Of a stretch of 64,000 nt of DNA, positions 1-8,250 are shown in pieces. Numbering within the stretch: position 1 is the stretch's first letter; every line of letters begins with the position of its first letter. Source of the stretch: JANMDS01 sp031430575 (GTDB lineage Bacteria > Pseudomonadota > Gammaproteobacteria > Burkholderiales > Casimicrobiaceae). Both the position numbers and the translations under genes were made by a program. Location: the NCBI GenBank assembly GCA_031430575.1, contig JANPBT010000052.1:1-64000 (forward strand). The letters are read 5' to 3'. Under the pieces are notes generated by a model. The model saw only the letters and a list, made by a program, of their open reading frames with translations. It did not search any database and was not told where the DNA came from.

Positions 1-1
1 G

Positions 2-1663
2 AATAACGATCACCGCGCTGAGTTTGTTGCTGATTTATTTGAAGCGCTGATCGATCATCATTTGATCGTGGAGATGGAAGATCAGTGGGCAACCCACGCT
101 GGCGAGCGGCGCTGGATGATGCTCGAAACCGTTAAGCAGTATCTTAGTGCGGGAATTGACGGCGAACTCAGCGGCGAACTCAGCGGCGAATACAAAGCTG
201 AGGTGAGTGACGCGCGCAGCGGTGAGCTCAGCGCTGCCAAAAACGATGCGCAAAACGCAGCCAGCGCGCATGCAACTTATTTCATCAATCAAATGAACGC
301 GCTGGTTGATGAAGATGAAAATAGTGAGGCGGCAAGTCTATTTTTTATCAACGAAACGCCAAACCTGCTCGCCGCACTCGAATACGCCTTTGCAACTAAT
401 CCTGAAGACACAATCAAACCAGCGCTGCGCGCTTTGCGTCACTTAGCGTTAGGCGGTTTCCACCAAACCGAGGTTGGGGCTTGGATTGCAAATGTTCGAA
501 CGTACCGCGCTGGCGCGCATTCGGCATCTCAACAGCAAATCCTCGATGAAATTACGATGTCTCATTGCTGGCATTTGCAGAATCTCGATCAGTGCCTGGC
601 CATTGCTGATCGACTCTTGGCGAGCGTTGACGTCGATCCGGTTCTGACTGAAAGTATGCTTACTGCGGGGGCTTTTAAGAGCACAGTTTTGTTGATGAGA
701 GGCTGTCCTGACGACGCGATTGCGACATCTGCGCAGCTGATCGAACGCGCCCACACCCAAAATATGGCGTTCGGGCAGATGAGTCATCTTGTCGGAGAAT
801 ATTTGAGTTTTTGCTGGTGGGCCGGACGATTCTCAGAGGTAAGTCAACTTCGTTTAACCTACGCACGATTTTTGTCTGTTGGTAAGGTCGGGTTTTTAGT
901 GGGAATGATCGATGCGATGAAACTGCACCGCAGCGGGCAAACCCAGCAGAGCCTTGCCTTAGTGAAGAAACTGTCCAGTGGTGCCGTCGTTCGCGAGGAC
1001 CTTACCTATTTGATGGATGCGTTCGTAGCCCAAGCTCAAATCGCATTTGACTCCGAGCACTTAGACATCTCGTCCATTGGGTTAGAGACATTGAATGACG
1101 CGCTGCGTTCAACCCCAGTTTTTGGAGCGCAGCTCAGTAATATCGAAAATCTCTTTACTGAATATAGTCGCTGTAGAAATGGCTCAGCAGACGCGCTAGA
1201 AATGGTATTCAAAAAACTAGATCGGAGTGGTGGTTTAGCGGGATCACCTCCCGTAAAACACATGTTAGTAGAAATGTGTCTTGTTCTGGCAATTTCGGCA
1301 AAAAGTAGCCAGAAAATTTTGTCAGTGTTAGCACATATTTCACGAACCGCAAACAATCTGAGCTTTCACAGAGCAATGCGACTAACGGAGCTACTTGGAT
1401 GTGCGGCGATTTCACTTGGAAGCACAAAATTCGCCGATACTTTTTTTGATCTTTCGCAGGAATTTCGCCGCCGAAGTGGATTCACACTTACGAAATTAGA
1501 AATCGAAGTCCGCAAAACCGTCGGAATCTTCGACGTGCCACAGTTGCGCGAAGGTGAACTTTTCGACTTGCCGATTCAGCAATTTTCCGGGCGGAGCTAC
1601 TGGGCTCGGATCGAACCGAGCATTGCATTCATCCAAAATGGATTATTTGACAGTATGAATTAA
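2..1663 (+). CDS. ATPase/TPR-type transcriptional regulator, 5'-truncated
   Basis: The frame is open from base 2, so the gene begins left of the window and only its C-terminal part (about 550 residues) is seen. The segment around MMLETVKQYL matches the junction found in large regulators that join a winged-helix or LuxR-type DNA-binding domain, a STAND/AAA ATPase and a helical TPR-like tail (the COG3903-like predicted ATPases). Everything after it is helical and TPR-like. Residues encoded near base 160-190 contain a short direct repeat (GELSGELSGE). The gene ends 4 bp from the convergent end of sctQ. By position it may be a HilA-like regulator of the T3SS, but this is inference because its DNA-binding end is outside the window. 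Recognition of the family rests on the linker motif and tail only. Confidence 0.6.
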   Translation, partial: NNDHRAEFVADLFEALIDHHLIVEMEDQWATHAGERRWMMLETVKQYLSAGIDGELSGELSGEYKAEVSDARSGELSAAKNDAQNAASAHATYFINQMNALVDEDENSEAASLFFINETPNLLAALEYAFATNPEDTIKPALRALRHLALGGFHQTEVGAWIANVRTYRAGAHSASQQQILDEITMSHCWHLQNLDQCLAIADRLLASVDVDPVLTESMLTAGAFKSTVLLMRGCPDDAIATSAQLIERAHTQNMAFGQMSHLVGEYLSFCWWAGRFSEVSQLRLTYARFLSVGKVGFLVGMIDAMKLHRSGQTQQSLALVKKLSSGAVVREDLTYLMDAFVAQAQIAFDSEHLDISSIGLETLNDALRSTPVFGAQLSNIENLFTEYSRCRNGSADALEMVFKKLDRSGGLAGSPPVKHMLVEMCLVLAISAKSSQKILSVLAHISRTANNLSFHRAMRLTELLGCAAISLGSTKFADTFFDLSQEFRRRSGFTLTKLEIEVRKTVGIFDVPQLREGELFDLPIQQFSGRSYWARIEPSIAFIQNGLFDSMN

Positions 1664-1667
1664 ATGC

Positions 1668-2816
1668 TTAAGATTGGGAATCGTCGAACCGATCTTCGAT
1701 CTCACTGTTTGATAGTGTTTGGGAGTTTGTTGGCGATAAATACGTCTCTACGACTTGGACTGCAAGTAAATCGTTTACGGTCGTTAATCTACCGCGACCG
1801 ATGATTTGCTCGCCTAATCGAAGATCAACGTGTACATGCAAAGGCGATACCGGAAGCGTGAGGACATGGCCGCTTTCGAGACTTTGTAAATCGTTGAGCG
1901 ACATTGTTAGACCAGACAATACACAGTCAATTTTCAGCGTCGTTGTTACGCTGCGTAGTCTTTCATTTGGCTTTGGATTTGTCTCCAGATCGGCGTGAAG
2001 CTCTGCGCTATCGCTTTCCAGATCATCGTCGTGATTGGTTATCGCGTCGATACTCTGTGAATCAATTTCATAAGGTGATAAAGACATTGATGACGCTCCG
2101 AGAGTGAGTAGGGTAGGGTGCTTACCGAAAAAACTGTCGGAGCGCACGTATGCAACGAAAGATTCACTACGTAAATTTAACCCAAGAAGCACGTCGCCAG
2201 CTGAAAGTGTATTGATCTCGACTAGCGGTAGCCGAACGTCAAAAATTTCAATGTTTACGGGAAGGTTAACGTCGCGTACACGTCCTCGAAATTGACCACG
2301 GGCGCGTCTATTCGAAAGTAGGTTGACGCCGACATCTGAGTCCAACGGAAGTAGAAACTCAAATTCGAGCCCTCGACTGAGGCGAGACCACTTAACAAGC
2401 ATTGCTGGATTTGACCCGGACAAGGTTTGGGTCGATTGAATCGTATTCGCCGGATCTACAGCGAGTCCCAAGGGGTGCACGCTTTGCGCAGGGACGTGCA
2501 AAAGCCTGCTTACTAATTCGATGATAAATGCGCTTTCAAACGCTGCTCGATTGTTGTTCAAAAAAAGTTCACGGCCATCGATTCCGTCAACTCTCACGGC
2601 AAGTACCGAAATTTCCGTGCCGTAAACTTCAAACGCCCCGATGCCCTTTGTCCGCAGAGTCGGATAACTTACTCTAAGCTCGACTTGCTCATTCGGTTCA
2701 GGCCATTCACTCACGAGAGACCCCGCGCATGGATGCAGCGACTGCGCCCACTGCGCCGAAATCGCTCCAAATCTTAGTGCTATGACCTGCGGCGTCATTT
2801 TCATCATGGGTTGCAT
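1668..2816 (-). CDS. sctQ: T3SS cytoplasmic ring (sorting platform) protein SctQ
   Basis: SctQ forms the cytoplasmic pods under the injectisome and is related to FliM/FliN. The 382-residue product has the usual SctQ length. It shows two beta-rich SpoA-like segments: one around residues 190-260 (VNIEIFDVRLPLVEI) and the C-terminal one around 300-365, where HVHVDLRLGEQIIGRGRL is the typical SpoA signature. It is the last gene of the minus-strand T3SS operon, 10 bp after sctU. In many systems sctQ stands before sctR, so its position after sctU is unusual. An internal start making the C-terminal SpoA fragment, known in other systems, cannot be judged here. Confidence 0.85.
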   Translation of the reverse strand: MQPMMKMTPQVIALRFGAISAQWAQSLHPCAGSLVSEWPEPNEQVELRVSYPTLRTKGIGAFEVYGTEISVLAVRVDGIDGRELFLNNNRAAFESAFIIELVSRLLHVPAQSVHPLGLAVDPANTIQSTQTLSGSNPAMLVKWSRLSRGLEFEFLLPLDSDVGVNLLSNRRARGQFRGRVRDVNLPVNIEIFDVRLPLVEINTLSAGDVLLGLNLRSESFVAYVRSDSFFGKHPTLLTLGASSMSLSPYEIDSQSIDAITNHDDDLESDSAELHADLETNPKPNERLRSVTTTLKIDCVLSGLTMSLNDLQSLESGHVLTLPVSPLHVHVDLRLGEQIIGRGRLTTVNDLLAVQVVETYLSPTNSQTLSNSEIEDRFDDSQS

Positions 2817-2826
2817 GAGGGTTTGT

Positions 2827-3867
2827 CTATTCTTGTGCTGAAACGATTAAAGACTCAAGGTACGCCGCACTACTTTTGGGTACGTAATCTTGTGCGCGTG
2901 CTTTTGAAAAAATTTGATTTACCGCATCGGTAGAGTGCACGACCGCGACCCCCGCATCAAGTAGACGCTGCATCACCTCTCCAAAATCTGCTCCCACTAC
3001 TTTCATAAGCACTACTGGCCGTTCAAGCTGCCCTGGTGCATAGCAGAAGCCTAGTAGACGCCTCGCAGATGAATCAGCCAATGCGAAGTTTACGTTTGTG
3101 AGATCAAATCTGTCTCTGGCATGCGCTGCTTCGTTCGCAATACCTTTACGCTGGGATTTAATTCGTGGATCACCTTCGCTTTGGATGTATTCGCGTTTCA
3201 CTTCACTCTTGGCCATCTTAAGGTCTTTTAGCCAAAACATTTTCATTAGGGCTCGATCTACGAATGCAAACACCACCGAAATCGAGAATAAGAGCAGTAC
3301 CGTCACCAGTAACATCCGGCCTAAAACAACTGCGATATGTGCCCCGCTAGCAGAAAGAGTAGCGTAGAGTTCGCGGGCGCGCGCGTGCACCACTGCGTAG
3401 GTGACCACCAGGCAAATGGCTAAAAAAAGTAAATTCCGAATCAATTCGTACCATGTTTTTGCGCCAAACATTTTCTTGATTTTTGCCGCTGGATTGATAT
3501 TACTCATTTTTGGCTGAATCGAGTCTAGCGCCGGCGCGTAAATACCGTGCGTTAGCAAAATATTTGCGAATACACTCAAGAAACTTACCGCTACCGTAGC
3601 TGCAATGAGCACTCCAACCGGCATCACTATAACCATAAGAATCCACCCGTACGCGTCAGCTGGCGCCGTACCAACGCTAGAAAAAAGCAATGTACTCGAG
3701 TTACTTACGGAGTTGAAGATGTAAGGCCCGACTACCGCAACGACCAAAGCCATGGCTACTGTTGAGATGACGTTAGAAATAAGCCCCGAGCGCAGGCGAT
3801 TGCCTTTCTTATTTGCATCTTCAAGCTTCTTCGCTGTTGGCTTTTCGGTCTTTTCTTCGGAGCTCAT
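2827..3867 (-). CDS. sctU: T3SS export switch protein SctU, without the NPTH autocleavage motif
   Basis: SctU (FlhB/YscU family) is the inner-membrane export component that switches substrate class. Residues 1-30 are the usual basic EKTEKPTAKKLEDA start, about four membrane segments follow to residue 205, and a cytoplasmic domain contains the conserved EGDPRIK at 231-237. The family then has NPTH, where the protein cleaves itself between N and P. Ungapped alignment by the downstream Y...P-V-V...K pattern (YAPGQLERPVVLMK here) places SSAR (residues 266-269, bases 3061-3072) at that site. N, P, T and H are all absent, so autocleavage is not expected. Length (346) and the rest of the fold look normal, with no sign of a frameshift. 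Spacing is 7 bp from sctT. Confidence 0.93.
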   Translation of the reverse strand: MSSEEKTEKPTAKKLEDANKKGNRLRSGLISNVISTVAMALVVAVVGPYIFNSVSNSSTLLFSSVGTAPADAYGWILMVIVMPVGVLIAATVAVSFLSVFANILLTHGIYAPALDSIQPKMSNINPAAKIKKMFGAKTWYELIRNLLFLAICLVVTYAVVHARARELYATLSASGAHIAVVLGRMLLVTVLLLFSISVVFAFVDRALMKMFWLKDLKMAKSEVKREYIQSEGDPRIKSQRKGIANEAAHARDRFDLTNVNFALADSSARRLLGFCYAPGQLERPVVLMKVVGADFGEVMQRLLDAGVAVVHSTDAVNQIFSKARAQDYVPKSSAAYLESLIVSAQE

Positions 3868-3874
3868 TTTTTTA

Positions 3875-4645
3875 CTAAGGCCTCAGTGCAATATCTATGG
3901 CCTGCAAAAGCTTCGAAATTGGCCCGGTCTCGGTAAGGAGGCGATCAAAAATAGCGGGTAGGCTGATCGCAAGTAGTAAAGCTGCGACAAATGATTTCAC
4001 AGGACCTGTGATTGATTGAACATCCAGATTTTGAGCGGAGCGCCCGACCCATCCAAAGGCGAGATCAACCATAAAAAGCACTATGCAAAGCGGAGCTAGC
4101 AGCAGTAATCCAAATGAGAATAGTTGGCTCGAGTGCTCAGTGAACCAGGTCAACGTTTTCATGGAAATGACCGGCAAAAATGAGTCTGGTGGCCAAAGCG
4201 CATAACTTTCAATCACCCCAACGATATAGGCGACTAAACCCCCACTGACAACAAAAAAAGATACTGCGAGTCGACTAAAGAGTAGCGAGAGTGGCGAGGA
4301 TTGATTACCGTTGAAAGGATCAGAGCCTTGCGATTGCGTGAGCCCGCTAAAGTAGTCTATGTAATCGCCCACGGCTTGAATGGCATAAAACAAGACACTG
4401 AATGAAGTTGCCATCAAAAAACCAATCCCGATCTCTTTCAGCACGAGCTTTGCAAACGGGATCTGAATCGGACTCACCGTTGCGCTCTCACCCACTGATG
4501 CAGCGGCAACAAAGGCTGCGACGCCGAGAGCCAAGGTTGCTCGGATTAGCCCAGGTACAAATTGCTTTGCTAACAACGGCACTAGTGTGATCGCGACGAG
4601 TGCTCGAGGTGTCGCGAGCAAAAAAGTATTGAGGATGGCATCCAT
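3875..4645 (-). CDS. sctT: T3SS export apparatus protein SctT
   Basis: SctT (FliR/YscT family) builds the export gate with SctR and SctS. The 256-residue product is almost wholly hydrophobic with about six membrane segments. It has the family features: the N-terminal TFLLATPRALVAITLVPLL helix, the QSQGSDPFNG loop near residue 105 and a C-terminal hydrophobic helix with PAIFDRLL. The gene follows sctS by 3 bp and precedes sctU by 7 bp, the standard R-S-T-U order. Confidence 0.95.
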   Translation of the reverse strand: MDAILNTFLLATPRALVAITLVPLLAKQFVPGLIRATLALGVAAFVAAASVGESATVSPIQIPFAKLVLKEIGIGFLMATSFSVLFYAIQAVGDYIDYFSGLTQSQGSDPFNGNQSSPLSLLFSRLAVSFFVVSGGLVAYIVGVIESYALWPPDSFLPVISMKTLTWFTEHSSQLFSFGLLLLAPLCIVLFMVDLAFGWVGRSAQNLDVQSITGPVKSFVAALLLAISLPAIFDRLLTETGPISKLLQAIDIALRP

Positions 4646-4648
4646 GGG

Positions 4649-4906
4649 CTAATTAATCATTTGAAATGCACGCACGGCAAAGTCGTACACGCGTGCACCT
4701 GCCCATCCTGAAAGTGCAATGAGAACTATAAACACGCCTCCAGCTCGGAATGCGTGCGCTAGGCTCGCGTCTTGTACCGAAAAAATGGACTGCAATATGC
4801 CAATGACCACGCCGATAACAGCAGCGCAAAGCACGATTGGTGCTGAAACGAGCGCTGCGATAAATAGCATTTGTTGCGCCATCTGTACGAGCTGTGTAGC
4901 TTCCAT
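4649..4906 (-). CDS. sctS: T3SS export apparatus protein SctS
   Basis: SctS (FliQ family) is a small two-helix component of the export gate. The 85-residue length and the two hydrophobic hairpin helices (about 14-38 and 50-75), with the intervening QSIFSVQDASLAHAFR loop, are typical. It starts 1 bp after the sctR stop, which indicates tight translational coupling in the R-S-T-U block. Confidence 0.95.
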   Translation of the reverse strand: MEATQLVQMAQQMLFIAALVSAPIVLCAAVIGVVIGILQSIFSVQDASLAHAFRAGGVFIVLIALSGWAGARVYDFAVRAFQMIN

Positions 4907-4907
4907 A

Positions 4908-5564
4908 CTAGTAGCTCAGCACAAGGCTATGAATGAGCCGGGACCAGCCGTCTAGCGCTACGAAGAGCAGCAGCTTTAGCGGAAGAGAAATTATCGTTGG
5001 TGAGAGCATTTGCATCCCCATGGCAAGTAATACGTTGGCAACAATTAAATCAACTGCTAGAAAGGGCAAAAATATCAAGAAGCCAATATAGAAGGCTGAG
5101 TTGAGCTCGCTAATCGTAAATGCCGGCACTAACACCAAAAAATCATCTTCACGGGGCTTCGAAAGTGAGGCTTTAGCATTGATGCGTTCTGCAGCTGATA
5201 CAAAAAACTTTACTTCTGCTGGAGACGTATGCCGTTTCAAAAAATCCCGCAATGGCTCGCGGACGGGTGAGAGCACTCGCTCAAGTGACTCTTTGGCAGT
5301 TATTTGCCGATTTGGCTCGTAGCGATCAAGTGAGTCGGAAAGCGCCGTAAACGCAGGCAGCATGATGAAAACCGACAAGATAATCGCAAGTGAATTGAGT
5401 ACGATTCCGGGAGGCGCTTGTTGCAAGCCAAGGGCTTGGCGCAGAAGGTAAAAAACAATCACAATTTTAGAAAAAGATGTCACTAAAACCGCAGCCATCG
5501 GCGCGAGTGCCATCAGCGCTCCGATAAGCAGCATACTGACTGGATCTGAAACCAAGGACTCCAT
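4908..5564 (-). CDS. sctR: T3SS export apparatus protein SctR
   Basis: SctR (FliP family) forms the pentameric core of the export gate. The 218 residues include the N-terminal hydrophobic segment, the conserved TSFSKIVIVFYLLRQALG stretch near residues 28-46 with QQAPPGIVLN behind it, and two C-terminal membrane helices containing LPFLAVDLIVANVLLAMGM. It is separated from the upstream 81-aa gene by 146 bp that hold a terminator-like hairpin, so its expression may be set apart from the upstream genes. Confidence 0.96.
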   Translation of the reverse strand: MESLVSDPVSMLLIGALMALAPMAAVLVTSFSKIVIVFYLLRQALGLQQAPPGIVLNSLAIILSVFIMLPAFTALSDSLDRYEPNRQITAKESLERVLSPVREPLRDFLKRHTSPAEVKFFVSAAERINAKASLSKPREDDFLVLVPAFTISELNSAFYIGFLIFLPFLAVDLIVANVLLAMGMQMLSPTIISLPLKLLLFVALDGWSRLIHSLVLSY

Positions 5565-5656
5565 TGCATTCCCCTCTACAACTTCTTGTTTTTAAGTAAC
5601 AACTAGGAAAGGTGTTGGTGTGTCTTTTGCGTCGATTGCTAATTTAAAACGTGAGA

Positions 5657-5689
5657 AACCTTCGGTCGTCTTTCGACAAACCGAAGGTT
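5657..5689 (-). terminator. Hairpin after the 81-aa gene, terminator- or attenuator-like
   Basis: AACCTTCGGT and ACCGAAGGTT form a perfect 10-bp stem (5657-5666 with 5680-5689), with a second short GTCG/CGAC pairing inside the loop. Read on the minus strand, the hairpin is followed by TTTCTCACGTTTT. It lies between the 81-aa gene and sctR. Partial termination here would let the small protein be made in excess of the export genes, as is common for filament subunits. Confidence 0.55.
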
Positions 5690-5710
5690 GTTGATGCAAC
5701 TCAGGCGAAA

Positions 5711-5956
5711 TTAGCCCCAGAGTTTGTTTGAAGCGTCAGAGCCCATCTTGCCAATTTTGGCTAGGGTTTCTGCATTTTTAGAAACGCTTGCGTTCTTACC
5801 GCTTTCGTAGGTACGCTTTACGTTGATCGCAGTTAACTCCTGCTCACCTTCGCGGCTGATTCTTGCCATTTCCTGTTGGAACTGGATATTTTCATTGTTG
5901 TCAGCCTGTAATTTGGCGATACGTTCTGTTACTGTTTGTCCGGTTGCGGCAGCCAT
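5711..5956 (-). CDS. Small helical protein in the T3SS operon; needle-like candidate
   Basis: The 81-residue product is hydrophilic and predicted mostly helical, has no proline and no cysteine, and ends in SNKLWG. It has a good ribosome binding site (AAGGAA, 7 bases before ATG) and is followed by a hairpin. Small size, helical character, likely high expression and position inside the operon fit a needle or filament subunit (SctF), for which no other candidate exists in the window. However, it lacks the proline-containing turn and the C-terminal pattern of known SctF proteins. It could instead be a chaperone or an SctF co-chaperone. Function is not established. Confidence 0.75.
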   Translation of the reverse strand: MAAATGQTVTERIAKLQADNNENIQFQQEMARISREGEQELTAINVKRTYESGKNASVSKNAETLAKIGKMGSDASNKLWG

Positions 5957-6049
5957 TTTGAATTTCCTTAAAAAAAAGTGATTGAAATTACATAAAAAAA
6001 CATTAGATTTGAACTTCTACAACTCGCTACTTCACTTAAGACTGATTGT

Positions 6050-6859
6050 TCATGCAAGAATATTTAATCTGACCAACATGTTTGCATCGCGCTCATTTTT
6101 CTCCATTGTGTCCACGATTGAGCCACTTTTCCCAGCACGTGATTCTTGATTGTTGAGTAAAGCATTCCACTCACCCCTAAGTCCATCAAGCAGCGCGAAA
6201 GCATCCTGATCCCGTTTCGACGCACCGATTTGAATGCTAATTCCACCAGAAGAATCTATAGTAATTTTCTGCGCACCGCGTGGCGGTTTGTCCTCTAGGG
6301 TCGAATTATCGATTTTTTCAAGATTGAATTTATCGCCACCCCCGGTCTTGCCCATCAAAACCGCACCGTCGCCGCTATCGAGCTTGAATGCCTTAACGCG
6401 ACCACCACTAATGCTGAGCGACAATGTTGCCTCGCCTTTGCCTTCGCCCATAGGGATATTCATTGTCCCAGCGCCATCCGCCATTTTTAGGTCGTCTGTC
6501 AACATCTTTCCGTCTTTGAACGCTGCGATCACTAACTTCGATGGATCATCTTTACTTGCTTGGATCACTAGTTTCGTTCCGTTTTCAAGATCGATGATCA
6601 TGCCACGGGCTTCGATGCTTACTTTTGTGTCGCCCACTGAAACGTAAGGATTGGTGTAGTTACCCTCTACCATCATCTTGGCTTTGTTGTCATTGCCCTT
6701 AACCTCAATCTGCGGAATCCAAGGATAATCAGCTGCTTGCTTGACTGGTACCAGTTCATTCTGCTTGGGCTGCTTACGCGGCGGTGGCAGGTTTATTTCG
6801 ATTGGTGCGGGGTAGTTGTTTGATGAACCTCCAACTCCTGATAATTCAATAGTACTCAT
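6050..6859 (-). CDS. Beta-rich hypothetical protein in the T3SS operon
   Basis: I do not recognise this protein. The chosen ATG (MSTIELSG) lies 6 bases after a GGAG ribosome binding site. An upstream in-frame TTG at 6871 overlaps that GGAG and is unlikely to be the start. The 269 residues begin with a low-complexity, proline-rich stretch (EINLPPPRKQPK). Next comes a beta-strand-rich middle (about 55-215) of short alternating strands such as GTKLVIQAS and ITIDSSGGISIQIG, then a helical tail. There is no signal peptide or membrane segment. Position between sctD and the 81-aa gene suggests a secreted or structural T3SS accessory protein. Confidence 0.7.
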   Translation of the reverse strand: MSTIELSGVGGSSNNYPAPIEINLPPPRKQPKQNELVPVKQAADYPWIPQIEVKGNDNKAKMMVEGNYTNPYVSVGDTKVSIEARGMIIDLENGTKLVIQASKDDPSKLVIAAFKDGKMLTDDLKMADGAGTMNIPMGEGKGEATLSLSISGGRVKAFKLDSGDGAVLMGKTGGGDKFNLEKIDNSTLEDKPPRGAQKITIDSSGGISIQIGASKRDQDAFALLDGLRGEWNALLNNQESRAGKSGSIVDTMEKNERDANMLVRLNILA

Positions 6860-6875
6860 CATGATCTCCAAAAAA

Positions 6876-8246
6876 TTAGTGGCTTACGGTTTGCGGAGAA
6901 CCGTTCTTGCCTGAGCTTACAACCGGATTCACCGCTGCAATTTGGCTGATCTCGTTCGCTTTTTTCGAAACTTGATTCATCCGTAACTTACATATAGCAA
7001 CCACCGTGCCAGCGCCCTCAGATTTTGTTAAATCGCATTGATCAGGGGTATTGTTAATACTTTTCATGGCTGTTGATCGATTTGCGACCACTCCACTGTT
7101 TACGACCGTTAACGCGCTGGTAACTTTCTTTACAGGTTTTGCCACATCGTAAGGAACGATCATTACAGTGCCGTTGCTAGCGACTGTCATCTCTTCTGCG
7201 CCAATAGATTTCAACTGCGCTCCGGAGCGCAAATCGCTCCCCTCGAATACACGATGACCACTCCTTGTCAAGATAAAGCGCCCGCTACTGCCTCGCATAT
7301 GATTGGCCTGCACCTGTGCGATGTCGGCGAGACCAAGGTTACGGAGTGTCTCTTCGGTTTTTTGATTACCACGGTCAATCGCTGCGCGCAGCGCGCGCTT
7401 TGCAGGTGACAGGTGGGGCTCATCGGTTGCTACAGCGGTCGATGCCTGCACCCATTTGACTTCGCGACCAAATAGCTCATCGCCAATGAGGCGCTGAGTG
7501 CGTGTAGGTATTGCATCCGCGCCCGACCAAACCAAGTTCACGGCATTTGCGCTGATACTCTGCACGGTTACGGGTAACCTTTGCGCATTAATAAAATCAG
7601 CGATTTGTTCGCGACTTGCACCCTGATCGGCGGGTGGCGGGATCGATGAAATTGCCAGCGCTACTGGTGACGGTTTCTCATTTCCCGTAACGGGGTAGCT
7701 GTTGAAATGCAGCCAACTTGAAACGCCAGCGCCTAATGCCCCTGCGAAAATTACACCCGCAGCTAAAGCATGAAGTCGATGACCATGCTGTTTAACGGAA
7801 ATCTCTTTGCCCAAAGTCGCTACTGCGGCGACAATCCGCGGATCGGTTTTAACTGCCACTGGTTGTGCCTTGGCTGCGATTTGTGGATACATCAGCTGCA
7901 TTTCGATTTCGTTGCACGAAAGCATTTCGAGATGGGATATGGGGTGTCGTTCGTAATTTGAGACCTCGATACCTCCTAAGCGTAGCTCGCCACCTGTGGA
8001 GTGTACGAACCATGATTGATGAGCTTCCCCTTCACGCTCAAAAACCAGTTCAACATCCGTAATGTCGAGAAGTACGAGATCCGAATCTTGATCGGCGCCG
8101 ACGGTGAAGGTGTCGTGCTCAATGTCGGCGATTAAGCCTTTATGCAGTCCACTATGAATGTGGAGCTTTGGAAACCCAGGGCTACCTTTATTCTCCGGTC
8201 TTAGGAGGCTGCGTTCTTGGTCAATGCGTTGCGTGTGTTCGGTCAT
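6876..8246 (-). CDS. sctD: T3SS inner-membrane ring protein SctD
   Basis: SctD forms the outer of the two inner-membrane rings. From the N-terminus it has a cytoplasmic FHA-like domain (about residues 30-115, with LHIHSGLHKGLIADI and VGADQDSDLVLLD), a single membrane helix near 160-182, and a periplasmic ring-building region. I place the start at the ATG at 8246, four bases after the sctV stop, because GGAG stands 7 bases before it. A longer ORF starting at 8315 would overlap sctV by 65 bases. The product is then 456 residues. FHA plus one membrane helix in this context is diagnostic, though sequence identity in the family is low. Confidence 0.85.
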   Translation of the reverse strand: MTEHTQRIDQERSLLRPENKGSPGFPKLHIHSGLHKGLIADIEHDTFTVGADQDSDLVLLDITDVELVFEREGEAHQSWFVHSTGGELRLGGIEVSNYERHPISHLEMLSCNEIEMQLMYPQIAAKAQPVAVKTDPRIVAAVATLGKEISVKQHGHRLHALAAGVIFAGALGAGVSSWLHFNSYPVTGNEKPSPVALAISSIPPPADQGASREQIADFINAQRLPVTVQSISANAVNLVWSGADAIPTRTQRLIGDELFGREVKWVQASTAVATDEPHLSPAKRALRAAIDRGNQKTEETLRNLGLADIAQVQANHMRGSSGRFILTRSGHRVFEGSDLRSGAQLKSIGAEEMTVASNGTVMIVPYDVAKPVKKVTSALTVVNSGVVANRSTAMKSINNTPDQCDLTKSEGAGTVVAICKLRMNQVSKKANEISQIAAVNPVVSSGKNGSPQTVSH

Positions 8247-8250
8247 CGCT

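Noticed and set aside
160..190. Short direct repeat GGCGAACTCAGC as a CRISPR or mobile feature
   Set aside because: Only two to three tandem 12-base units within a coding region, encoding GELS repeats. No spacers.
2784..2797. GACCTGCGGCGTCA near the start of sctQ as a repeat copy
   Set aside because: Only half of the core is present. Treated as chance.
2827..3867. Missing NPTH in SctU as a frameshift artefact
   Set aside because: The reading frame before and after the site matches the family without gaps (EGDPRIK before, P-V-V-x-x-K after), so a local frame error is unlikely.
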